From Achromobacter sp. RTa (GTDB lineage: Bacteria; Pseudomonadota; Gammaproteobacteria; Burkholderiales; Burkholderiaceae_B): a stretch of DNA of 64,000 nucleotides. Numbering within the stretch: the stretch's first letter is position 1; each line of letters opens with the position of its first letter. The DNA lies in assembly GCF_000757485.1 (NCBI RefSeq), contig NZ_JPYO01000042.1:333954-397953 (forward strand), in the 5' to 3' direction. This document shows, piece after piece, positions 27,301 through 34,808 of the stretch. A program made the position numbers and the translations under genes. Below the pieces are notes generated by a model that saw nothing but the letters and a program-made list of their open reading frames with translations, was not told the DNA's origin and searched no databases.

Positions 27301-27803
27301 ACACTGTGTCGATGGATAGGGATACCGCGTCTGTCTCGGCGGAGCTGGCGGCATTCGTGTACCACGAGGCCATGCTCCTGGACACCCAACGCTACGACGA
27401 ATGGCTCGCCATGTATGCGGAGTCGGGCCTGTACTGGATGCCGCTGTCGCAAGACCAGGTCCCGGGCGACGAGGCGCCGTCGCTGCTGCATGAAGACCTG
27501 CTGCTATTGAGGCTACGCATCCAGCGCTACCGCAATCCCCGCGCGCACTCCCTGCACCCGGCGGTACGGGGGCTCCGCATCCTGCAGGCCCCCCAAGTGC
27601 TTGCAAGCGACGCCCCGGCGAAGCTGCACCACACGCGCACCCCGTTCCTGTACATGGAAACCCAGGGCGATACCCAGAAAATGCTGGCGGCCACGGCCTA
27701 TCACACGATCGAAGGCGAGCCGGGCGCCTTCCGGATACGGATGAAAAAGGTCGTATTGCTGAATGGGGATGCCAGCCTTCCCGCGATACAGCTGTTGCTA
27801 TGA
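27297..27803 (+). CDS. ring-hydroxylating oxygenase beta subunit
   Basis: A 168-residue small subunit of the alpha3-beta3 oxygenase type. LAAFVYHEAMLLDTQRYDEWLAMYAESGLYWMPL at the N-terminus and VRGLRILQAPQVLA in the middle fit the NTF2-like fold of this family. The start is GTG at 27297, overlapping the alpha stop as GTGA with a GGGAG site upstream; ATG 27312 is the alternative. It is structural and does not bind the metal. Confidence 0.87.
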   Translation: MNTVSMDRDTASVSAELAAFVYHEAMLLDTQRYDEWLAMYAESGLYWMPLSQDQVPGDEAPSLLHEDLLLLRLRIQRYRNPRAHSLHPAVRGLRILQAPQVLASDAPAKLHHTRTPFLYMETQGDTQKMLAATAYHTIEGEPGAFRIRMKKVVLLNGDASLPAIQLLL

Positions 27804-27861
27804 AGCGCCGCGTCGCGGCCCCCGCCGTGCCGGCGAGGCCGCCAGGGCCGGCCACACGTCC

Positions 27862-28059
27862 TTATGACTGCGCGCGCGGCGGATAGCCAGCTTCGCGCAA
27901 GGCTTCGGATATCTGCTCCTCGGATGCCGAGGTCTGTACCTGGACCAAGCGGGTCTGCGGATCCGTGACGATGCCGGCGTCGGGATCGACCGACTGGATT
28001 GCCGCCTTGACGGTGCGCGCGCAACCGCCGCAGGTCATGTCGTCGAGATGGAATTGCAT
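27862..28059 (-). CDS. golB: GolB/CopZ-like metallochaperone
   Basis: A 65-residue heavy-metal-associated domain protein. The DMTCGGCARTVK motif (Cys 10 and Cys 13) binds Cu(I) or Au(I). From memory the sequence follows Salmonella GolB closely, including MQFH-DDMTCGGCA, the TDPQTRLVQV strand and the AGYPPR end. It should buffer or carry the metal in the cytoplasm. It has its own MerR-type promoter at 28091-28121, whose -35 element overlaps the stop codon of the ferredoxin gene. It converges on the Rieske operon. Confidence 0.88.
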   Translation of the reverse strand: MQFHLDDMTCGGCARTVKAAIQSVDPDAGIVTDPQTRLVQVQTSASEEQISEALREAGYPPRAQS

Positions 28060-28090
28060 GAAATGCTCCTTTCGGGTTGGAATACCAGGC

Positions 28091-28121
28091 AGTCTGACCG
28101 GTTCCATGGTTGGAAGGTCAA
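28091..28121 (-). promoter_or_regulatory. MerR-type promoter of golB
   Basis: On the minus strand: -35 TTGACC (28116-28121), 19-bp spacer, -10 CAGACT (28091-28096). The spacer holds a dyad with ACCTTCCA on one side and TGGAACCGGT on the other. A 19-bp spacer that needs DNA distortion is the hallmark of MerR-family activation. The -35 box overlaps the stop codon of the ferredoxin gene. Confidence 0.82.
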
Positions 28122-28498
28122 GCGATTGTGTCGAAGGCCGGCCGCCGGCTCGTCGCGCCCTGGCGGCTCTCCTTGGCATGGTTGACCGTGTACTTGGGAA
28201 TCTCGACGGTCAGGTCTTCAACGCCCACGATGGCTTGGCAGCTCAGGCGCGACTGCGCCTCCAGCCCCCAGGCGCGGTCAAGCAGATCATCCTCGCAATC
28301 CTCGACCTCATTCAGGGAATCGAAGCCCCGCCGCACGATGCAATGGCAGGTCGTGCAGGCACAGCTCATATCGCACGCATGCTCGATTTCAATGCCATTG
28401 GCGAGCAAGGCCTCGGATATCGAGGTTCCTGATGACGCTTCCAGCACGGCGCCTTCGGGCGCCAGATCGGCATGCGGAAGAACGGTGATGATTGGCAT
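28118..28498 (-). CDS. fdx: [2Fe-2S] ferredoxin, ISC (adrenodoxin-like) type
   Basis: A 126-residue ferredoxin. Cluster ligands are Cys 42, 48, 51 (in EHACDMSCACTTCHC) and Cys 87 (RLSCQAI), the same spacing and numbering as ISC Fdx. A C-terminal extension of about 15 residues beyond IPKYTVNH is unusual. It lies 16 bp after golS and shares its promoter, with no isc genes nearby. It may carry electrons from the reductase encoded upstream, either in a metal-stress response or for the neighbouring Rieske oxygenase. The start at 28498 fits the family N-terminus. Confidence 0.9.
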   Translation of the reverse strand: MPIITVLPHADLAPEGAVLEASSGTSISEALLANGIEIEHACDMSCACTTCHCIVRRGFDSLNEVEDCEDDLLDRAWGLEAQSRLSCQAIVGVEDLTVEIPKYTVNHAKESRQGATSRRPAFDTIA

Positions 28499-28514
28499 AT
28501 CGTGCTCCAGGGGC

Positions 28515-28994
28515 TCAGTAGGACGACGCGGGCTTCGCCAGCCTGTGGCCGTGAGGGCGGCGCGCCACGCCCCCTGTGCGCGCTTCGGGCTCCACGCAGC
28601 CATCGTCGGGTTGTTCGAGAATTTGCAGGATCGGGCAGTTGGGACGCTCGTCTCCCGCGCAGCACCGGATCAACGCCTTGAGCGTCCCCGCCATCTGCCG
28701 CATGCTATCGATACGCCGGTCCAGTTCGGCAAGGTGCGCCTGAGCCAGGCGCTTGACGTCGGCGCTCTGGCGCGACCGATCGTTCCACAGGCTCAACAGG
28801 TTGCTGGTCTCGGCCACCGAGAATCCGAGGTCGCGGGCGCGGCGGATGAAGTGCAGCCGGTGGACGTCGACCCGGCCATAGGCACGGTAGCCAGATGCGG
28901 TCCGCTGCGCTGCGGGGATCAGGCCGATCTGTTCGTAGTAGCGGATCATCTTGGCCGATACCCTGGACGCCTTGGATGCTTCACCGATGTTCAT
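28515..28994 (-). CDS. golS: MerR family regulator, GolS-like (gold/copper sensor)
   Basis: A 159-residue regulator. The MerR helix-turn-helix and wing (MNIGEASKASRVSAKMIRYYEQIGLI ... SGYRAYG) are followed by the dimer helix and a metal-binding loop. Cys 112 and Cys 120 are the ligands and Ser 77 marks a monovalent-ion sensor. Loop residues are Ala 113 and Pro 118, which from memory match GolS; E. coli CueR has Pro 113 and Ala 118. The C-terminal tail (QPDDGCVEPEARTGG ... RRPHGHRLAKPA) also resembles GolS. The start at 28994 has an AAGGAG site; ATG 29012 is an alternative. Autoregulated from 29022-29052. Confidence 0.9.
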   Translation of the reverse strand: MNIGEASKASRVSAKMIRYYEQIGLIPAAQRTASGYRAYGRVDVHRLHFIRRARDLGFSVAETSNLLSLWNDRSRQSADVKRLAQAHLAELDRRIDSMRQMAGTLKALIRCCAGDERPNCPILQILEQPDDGCVEPEARTGGVARRPHGHRLAKPASSY

Positions 28995-29021
28995 GGCAGT
29001 CTCCTTGTTCAAGGGAAGGAA

Positions 29022-29052
29022 AGTCTGAGGCTTGCCATTGTGGGAAGGTCAA
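29022..29052 (-). promoter_or_regulatory. MerR-type promoter of golS-fdx
   Basis: Minus strand: -35 TTGACC (29047-29052), 19-bp spacer beginning TTCCCACAATGGCAAG, -10 CAGACT (29022-29027). It is nearly the same as the golB promoter and implies autoregulation. Confidence 0.8.
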
Positions 29053-29063
29053 GTCCCCTGCCT

Positions 29064-30095
29064 TTATCCAGCAGCGCCGGACAGCGGCTGCCCCTGCGGG
29101 GTGAAGAAAACGTCGGCGTGCAGGTCCCGCGCATTCAGCCCGCGGCCGAAGGCGATCTCCATCGCCGCATCCACCATTCGCGGCGGGCCCGCGACGTAAA
29201 CCTTGAAGCCGGTCAGGTCGGAGAAATCGTCCGCAACGGCTTGCGTGACCGCGCCTGTCCGCCGCGCCGTGGCCCGCACTTCGGACAACACAGGCGTAAA
29301 GACCAGGTTGGCGTGCCGACGGACCAACGTTTCGAAATGCTCGACCAGGTATAGATCCCGCTCCGCCCTCGCGCCGAAGTAGACGTGGATCGCCTGCCTC
29401 ATACCGTGTGCGAGGGCGGTTTCAACAATCGATTTGATGGGAGCCAATCCCGATCCGCCCGCGATGCACAGAATGGGTCCGCAATGACTTTCGCGCAAAT
29501 ACGAGGAACCTCGCGGCGCTTCGAGCACAATGCGGTCCCCCGGCCTCAGAATGGTATGGACATAGCCCGACGCCGCCCCGCCCGGAACCCGGCGTACGTG
29601 GAATTCCAATTCAGGATCGCCTGACCGGTTGGCCATCGAGTAACTGCGCGCCGGAGACGGCCCGAATCTGATGTCGGCATACTGCCCGGCGAAAAACACC
29701 AGCGCATCCGTACGGTCTGGACGGATACGGACGCGCCTGATGTCATGAGTCAGGTCGTCGATAGAGACGACGGTTCCCTGCCACGTCCGGGCCTGCGCAG
29801 CCGCCGCTTCGTCGTCGGAGCCCAGCCAGGCCACCGCGATATCGGTTTTCGGGACCGCGCGGCACGCCAGTATCAGGCCGCCGGCCTTCTCCTCGTCCGT
29901 CAATGCGAAGCGCGAATGCGAGAGCATCTCGACCTCGCCGTCGACCAGGCGGGATTTGCAGCTTCCACAACGGCCGGAGCGGCAACCGTGCGGAAAGGAG
30001 ATTCCATTCTGAAGCGCCGCCTCCAGAATGGTCTGCCCTTCCAGAACCGGAACTCGAGTTCGCACCTGCCGGATATCGACTGTTTTGATATGCAT
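29064..30095 (-). CDS. NAD(P)H:acceptor reductase with N-terminal ferredoxin domain
   Basis: A 343-residue three-domain flavoprotein of the BenC/phenol hydroxylase reductase type. The N-terminal plant-type 2Fe-2S domain has Cys 38, 43, 46 and 78 (HGCRSGRCGSCKSRL ... LACRA). An FAD-binding barrel follows (RSYSMAN) and then an NAD(P) domain (ILCIAGGSGLAPIKSI; VYVAGPPRMVD). It moves electrons from NAD(P)H to an oxygenase or another acceptor. MHIKTVD at 30095 is the best start, with a weak ribosome binding site; the frame is open upstream to 30191. It has its own MerR-type promoter. Its partner could be the nearby Fdx, the Rieske oxygenase or a metal ion. Confidence 0.85.
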   Translation of the reverse strand: MHIKTVDIRQVRTRVPVLEGQTILEAALQNGISFPHGCRSGRCGSCKSRLVDGEVEMLSHSRFALTDEEKAGGLILACRAVPKTDIAVAWLGSDDEAAAAQARTWQGTVVSIDDLTHDIRRVRIRPDRTDALVFFAGQYADIRFGPSPARSYSMANRSGDPELEFHVRRVPGGAASGYVHTILRPGDRIVLEAPRGSSYLRESHCGPILCIAGGSGLAPIKSIVETALAHGMRQAIHVYFGARAERDLYLVEHFETLVRRHANLVFTPVLSEVRATARRTGAVTQAVADDFSDLTGFKVYVAGPPRMVDAAMEIAFGRGLNARDLHADVFFTPQGQPLSGAAG

Positions 30096-30202
30096 GCCTC
30101 GAGCGCGATGGCTCCCGCCGGTTCTGTTCTGCATGACTGGTCCACATTCCTCAGGTTGGTGTTGAACGGCTATCTCTGCCTCGCCTTTCAAACGGCGGCT
30201 TC

Positions 30203-30233
30203 AATCTATTCCTTCCCACGATTGCAAAGTCAA
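30203..30233 (-). promoter_or_regulatory. MerR-type promoter of the reductase gene
   Basis: Minus strand: -35 TTGACT (30228-30233), 19-bp spacer, -10 TAGATT (30203-30208). The spacer contains GGGAAGGA as one half-site, while the other half is less conserved (CTTTGC). It lies about 110 bp before the chosen start. Confidence 0.65.
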
Positions 30234-30261
30234 TAGCGGGCAACACACGCAGGCACAAGGC

Positions 30262-30292
30262 TTGACCTTCCTGTCGTTGTAATGCCTAGCCT
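30262..30292 (+). promoter_or_regulatory. MerR-type promoter of the gesABC operon
   Basis: Plus strand: -35 TTGACC (30262-30267), 19-bp spacer starting TTCC, -10 TAGCCT (30287-30292). The left half-site ACCTTCC is intact and the right half is degenerate. It is divergent from the reductase promoter, 28 bp away. Confidence 0.65.
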
Positions 30293-30352
30293 TGCCGGAA
30301 ATTTCTGCAGAGCCGCTTCGGAAGAGCCGAGGCCCTGCTGCAAAGAAGGGGC

Positions 30353-31615
30353 ATGTCCATGCATCGAAAATTCAAAATTGCAGCGTTGATAGGCGTCATC
30401 GCAGCGGCTGGAACCATTATGTTCTCCGCTTATGGCGTCGCCGAAGACGAAGACAAGGCGGCAGCGTCGCGGAAAGAAGCCACAGGCGCTTCCATAGCGC
30501 CGCAGGTGCCCGTGGCGGAGGTCATCGAACGCACAATCTCGCCGTCGAGCGATTTCACAGGTTTCCTCGCGGCGCCCGAGACCGTCGAACTACGTTCGCG
30601 CGTCAGTGGAGCCATCCATGCGGTCAGCGTTCCCGAGGGGGGCCTGGTTCGCAAGGGACAACGGCTGTTTCAGATCGATCCGCGCCCCTTCCAAGTGGCG
30701 CTCGATACCGCCACCGCGCAACTGCGTCAGGCCGAGGTACTGGCCGCCCAGGCTCAAGCCGACTTCGACCGCGCCCAGCGGCTGGTGTCCACCGGCGCCG
30801 TCTCACGCAAGACTTACGACGACGCCGTCTCCGCGCGCAGCGCGCAGCAGGCGCAAGTACAGATGGCCAAGGCTGCCGTGGCCGCGGCGCGGCTCGATCT
30901 GTCCTACGCGCACATCACCGCCCCCATCTCCGGGCGTGTCGACCGCGTGCTGGTGACCGAAGGCAATCTGGTCAATGGCGGTGCGGCAGGCGCCGCCACC
31001 CTACTGACCACGATCGTGTCGATCGATCCCATGCACGTGTACTTCGACATTGACGAGGCGACATACCTCAACGCGGTGAGGCAGACCCGGCCCGATGCCG
31101 GCGGCGGCAAGTCGTCGCTGCCAGTCGACGTGGGGCTGACCACGGACAGAGGTTTTCCTTACAGGGGCGCGCTCGACTTCGTGGGCAACCGGATCGACCG
31201 GGGCACGGGCACTATCCGCGCCCGCGCCGTGGTGCCGAACCCCGACGGCCAGTTGGCGCCGGGCCTGTTCGCCCGCGCCAGGCTGGCCACCGGCGCCGAG
31301 CGCCCGGCCATCCTGGTCGACGACGTGGCAGTAGGCACCGACCAGGGGAAAAACTATGTCCTGGTCGTGGACAAGGACAACCTGGCGCAGTACCGCGCGA
31401 TAGAGCTGGGCCAGATGGCGGACGGGCTGCGCATCATCAATGCCGGCCTGCAAGCCGGCGAGAAGATTGTGATCAAGGGCCTGGTGCGCCCCGGCATGAT
31501 GATCACGCCCCGTCAGGTGCCCATGCGGCAGACCGCCATCGCGGCGCCCCAGGCGAATGGCGCCGTAGGCGCCAAGGCGCAAGCCAGCCCCACGCCAGAG
31601 GAGGCCAGTCAATGA
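30353..31615 (+). CDS. gesA: RND efflux periplasmic adaptor (GesA/MdsA/MexE-like)
   Basis: A 420-residue membrane fusion protein. The N-terminal hydrophobic segment (about 8-25) lacks a lipobox Cys, so it is a signal anchor or signal peptide. VELRSRVSGAIHAVSVPEGGLVRKGQRLFQIDPRPF is the lipoyl domain, followed by a helical hairpin with RAQRLVSTGAVSRKTYDDA, then LSYAHITAPISGRVD and beta-barrel segments. It links the inner-membrane pump to the outer-membrane channel. It overlaps the pump gene by ATGA. Placement behind a GolS-type promoter supports the ges/mds identity over generic MexE. Confidence 0.88.
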   Translation: MSMHRKFKIAALIGVIAAAGTIMFSAYGVAEDEDKAAASRKEATGASIAPQVPVAEVIERTISPSSDFTGFLAAPETVELRSRVSGAIHAVSVPEGGLVRKGQRLFQIDPRPFQVALDTATAQLRQAEVLAAQAQADFDRAQRLVSTGAVSRKTYDDAVSARSAQQAQVQMAKAAVAAARLDLSYAHITAPISGRVDRVLVTEGNLVNGGAAGAATLLTTIVSIDPMHVYFDIDEATYLNAVRQTRPDAGGGKSSLPVDVGLTTDRGFPYRGALDFVGNRIDRGTGTIRARAVVPNPDGQLAPGLFARARLATGAERPAILVDDVAVGTDQGKNYVLVVDKDNLAQYRAIELGQMADGLRIINAGLQAGEKIVIKGLVRPGMMITPRQVPMRQTAIAAPQANGAVGAKAQASPTPEEASQ

Positions 31616-34600
31616 AATTCCCCCATTTTTTCATCGCCCGGCCGATCTTCGCCATCGTCCTGTCCCTGCTCATGCTGCTGGCGGGCGCAATCGCCTTCTG
31701 GCAACTGCCGTTGAGCGAATACCCCGCCGTCACACCGCCCACGGTGCAGGTAACGGCAAGCTACCCGGGCGCCAACCCTGAAGTGATCGCCGACACCGTC
31801 GCCGCGCCGCTGGAACAGGTGATCAACGGCGTCGAGGGCATGCTCTACATGAACTCCCAGATGGCCATCGACGGCCAAATGGTGCTCACCATTGCGTTCA
31901 AGCAGGGAATCGACCCGGACATGGCGCAAATCCAGGTGCAGAACCGGGTCTCGCGCGCCTTGCCGCGGCTGCCGCAAGAGGTGCAGCGCATCGGGGTCGT
32001 CACACAGAAAACGTCGCCTGACGTGTTGATGGTGGTGCACCTCGTTTCACCCGAGAAACGCTACGACCCGCTCTATCTTTCCAACTTCGCTATCCGGCAG
32101 GTGCGCGACGAGCTCGCGCGCCTGCCCGGTGTCGGCGATGTCCTGGTCTGGGGCGCGGGGGAATACTCCATGCGCGTCTGGCTGGATCCCTCCAGCGTCG
32201 CTACGCGCGGGCTGACTGCGAGCGACGTGGTTGCCGCCCTGCGGGAACAGAACGTGCAGGTGGCCGCCGGCTCCGTGGGCCAGCAGCCGGACACCTCCGC
32301 CGCCTTCCAGATCACAGTCAACACACTGGGGCGCCTGGCCAGCACGGAGCAGTTCGGCGACATCATCGTAAAGACCGGCGCCGATGGCCAGGTCACGCGG
32401 CTGCGCGACGTCGCGCGGGTCTCCTTGGGCGCCGACGCCTATACCCTGCGCAGCTTGCTCGACGGCGAGTCGGCACCCGCGCTGCAGATCATCCAGAGCC
32501 CGGGCGCCAATGCCATCGACGTCTCGAATGCGGTCCGGGCCAAGATGCAGGAACTCCAGCAGGGCTTTCCACAGGACATCGAATACCGGATCGCCTATGA
32601 CCCCACGGTCTTCGTGCGCGCATCGCTGCAGTCCGTGGCCATCACCCTGCTGGAGGCCATCGTCCTGGTGGTCATCGTGGTGGTGTTGTTCCTGCAAACC
32701 TGGCGTGCCTCCATTATTCCTCTCGTGGCCGTGCCAGTGTCGCTGGTTGGCACTTTCGCGCTGATGCACGTTTTCGGCTTTTCGTTGAACACGCTATCGT
32801 TGTTCGGGCTAGTGCTTTCGATCGGCATCGTGGTGGACGACGCCATCGTGGTGGTCGAGAACGTGGAGCGTCACATGGCTCTCGGTGAACCGCCCAGGCA
32901 GGCCGCGATCAAAGCCATGGACGAAGTCACGGGGCCGATCATTGCCATCACCTCGGTATTGGCCGCGGTCTTCATCCCGTCGGCGTTCCTGTCGGGGCTG
33001 CAAGGCGAGTTCTATCGTCAGTTCGCCTTGACCATCGCCATCTCGACCATACTCTCGGCCATCAATTCGCTCACGCTTTCGCCCGCGCTTGCGGCCATCC
33101 TGCTAAAGCCGCATCACGAGACGGCCGGATCCGATTGGCTCTCCCGCGTCATGAACCGCACGCTCGGAGGCTTCTTCCGGCGCTTCAACCGCTTCTTCGA
33201 TAGAGCGTCGAACACCTACGTCGGGAGCGTGCGCCGGGCGGTTCGCGGCAGCGCCATCGTACTCACGCTATATGTCGGCTTCGTCGGCCTGACCTGGCTG
33301 GGCTTCCATCAGGTTCCGAACGGCTTCGTGCCGGCCCAGGACAAGTACTTTCTGGTCGGCATCGCCCAGTTGCCCAGCGGCGCTTCACTCGACCGCACCG
33401 AAGCCGCCGTCAAGCAGATGTCCCAGATCGCGCTGGCCGAACCCGGGGTGGAGAGCGTGGTCGCCTTCCCTGGCCTGTCGGTCAATGGCCCCGTGAACGT
33501 GCCGAACTCCGCGCTGATGTTCGCCATGCTCAAGCCCTTCGACGAACGCAAGGATTCCTCGCTTTCGGCCAACGCCATTGCCGGGAAGCTGATGGGCAAG
33601 TTCAGCCAGATCCCCGACGGATTCCTGGGCATCTTCCCGCCGCCGCCGGTGCCTGGCCTAGGCGCCATGGGCGGGTTCAAGCTGCAGATCGAAGACCGCG
33701 CCGGACTTGGGTTCGAGGCGCTGGTACAGGCGCAGGGCCAGATCATGGCCAAGGCGATGCAGACCCCCGAACTGGCAAACATGCTGGCCAGTTTTCAGAC
33801 CAACGCGCCACAGCTGCAGGTGGACGTCGATCGGGTAAAGGCCAAGTCCCTGGGAGTGTCGCTGACCGACGTGTTCGAGACCCTGCAAATCAACCTGGGG
33901 TCGCTCTACGTCAACGACTTCAACCGTTTTGGGCGCACCTATCGAGTGATGGCCCAGGCCGACGCGCCGTTCCGCATGCAGGCCGACGACATCGGCTTGC
34001 TCAAGGTACGCAACGCCACCGGAGACATGATTCCGCTGAGCGCGTTCGTAACCTTGACGCGAAGCTCCGGTCCGGATCGGGTCATCCGATACAACGGTTT
34101 TCCTTCGGCGGACATCAGTGGCGGCCCAGCGCCGGGCTATTCATCCGGCCAAGCCACCGACGCCATCGAGAGGATCGTACGCGAGACGCTGCCGGAAGGA
34201 ATGGTCTACGAATGGACGGATCTGGTCTACCAGGAAAAGCAGGCCGGCAATTCGGCGCTGTACATCTTCCCGCTGGCGGTCTTGCTGGCCTTCCTCATCC
34301 TGGCGGCCCAATACAACAGCTGGTCGCTGCCCTTCGCGGTGCTGCTGATCGCCCCCATGGCGCTGCTGTCGGCCATCGCGGGGGTCTGGATTTCCGGCGG
34401 AGACAACAACATCTTCACGCAGATCGGATTCGTGGTGCTGGTCGGCCTTGCCGCCAAGAACGCCATCCTGATCGTGGAGTTCGCCCGCAGCAAGGAGGAA
34501 CAAGGCGCCGATCCGCTGGCGGCGGTCCTGGAAGCCGCCCGGCTGCGGCTGCGCCCCATCTTGATGACCTCTTTCGCTTTCATCGCCGGCGTGGTTCCCC

Positions 34601-34788
34601 TGGTGCTCGCCACCGGTGCAGGCGCAGAGATGCGCCATGCCATGGGCATCGCGGTATTCGCCGGCATGCTGGGCGTGACCTTGTTCGGCCTGTTGCTGAC
34701 GCCGGTGTTCTATGTCGTGGTCCGCGGGCTGGCGCTGCGCCGTGAGGCCCGTCAAACCCGCGCCCGTTCGGGCGGTCGGCACGCATGA
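31612..34788 (+). CDS. gesB: RND efflux inner-membrane pump, HAE1 family (GesB/MdsB/MexF-like)
   Basis: A 1058-residue proton-driven pump of normal length with 12 helices and two large periplasmic loops. The proton relay is intact: GLVLSIGIVVDDAIVVVENVERHM in helix 4 (the Asp pair) and LVGLAAKNAILIVEFARS in helix 10 (the Lys). The N-terminal FFIARPIFAIVLSLLMLLAGAIAF is standard. These are features of the drug-exporting HAE group, not the CusA-type metal group, which carries a Met relay; GesB belongs to the same HAE group. Translationally coupled to its adaptor gene. Confidence 0.93.
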   Translation: MKFPHFFIARPIFAIVLSLLMLLAGAIAFWQLPLSEYPAVTPPTVQVTASYPGANPEVIADTVAAPLEQVINGVEGMLYMNSQMAIDGQMVLTIAFKQGIDPDMAQIQVQNRVSRALPRLPQEVQRIGVVTQKTSPDVLMVVHLVSPEKRYDPLYLSNFAIRQVRDELARLPGVGDVLVWGAGEYSMRVWLDPSSVATRGLTASDVVAALREQNVQVAAGSVGQQPDTSAAFQITVNTLGRLASTEQFGDIIVKTGADGQVTRLRDVARVSLGADAYTLRSLLDGESAPALQIIQSPGANAIDVSNAVRAKMQELQQGFPQDIEYRIAYDPTVFVRASLQSVAITLLEAIVLVVIVVVLFLQTWRASIIPLVAVPVSLVGTFALMHVFGFSLNTLSLFGLVLSIGIVVDDAIVVVENVERHMALGEPPRQAAIKAMDEVTGPIIAITSVLAAVFIPSAFLSGLQGEFYRQFALTIAISTILSAINSLTLSPALAAILLKPHHETAGSDWLSRVMNRTLGGFFRRFNRFFDRASNTYVGSVRRAVRGSAIVLTLYVGFVGLTWLGFHQVPNGFVPAQDKYFLVGIAQLPSGASLDRTEAAVKQMSQIALAEPGVESVVAFPGLSVNGPVNVPNSALMFAMLKPFDERKDSSLSANAIAGKLMGKFSQIPDGFLGIFPPPPVPGLGAMGGFKLQIEDRAGLGFEALVQAQGQIMAKAMQTPELANMLASFQTNAPQLQVDVDRVKAKSLGVSLTDVFETLQINLGSLYVNDFNRFGRTYRVMAQADAPFRMQADDIGLLKVRNATGDMIPLSAFVTLTRSSGPDRVIRYNGFPSADISGGPAPGYSSGQATDAIERIVRETLPEGMVYEWTDLVYQEKQAGNSALYIFPLAVLLAFLILAAQYNSWSLPFAVLLIAPMALLSAIAGVWISGGDNNIFTQIGFVVLVGLAAKNAILIVEFARSKEEQGADPLAAVLEAARLRLRPILMTSFAFIAGVVPLVLATGAGAEMRHAMGIAVFAGMLGVTLFGLLLTPVFYVVVRGLALRREARQTRARSGGRHA

Positions 34789-34808
34789 TGGCCAGGAGGA
34801 AATTCAAC

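Noticed and set aside
26095-27855. 586-codon frame antisense to the Rieske oxygenase
   Set aside because: The sense frame carries the Rieske and mononuclear iron motifs; the antisense has no recognisable domain.
31612-34788. CusA-type heavy-metal RND pump
   Set aside because: The sequence has the HAE-type Asp pair and Lys relay and resembles MexF/MdsB; I saw no methionine relay typical of CusA. Metal context comes from promoters and regulator, not from the pump sequence.
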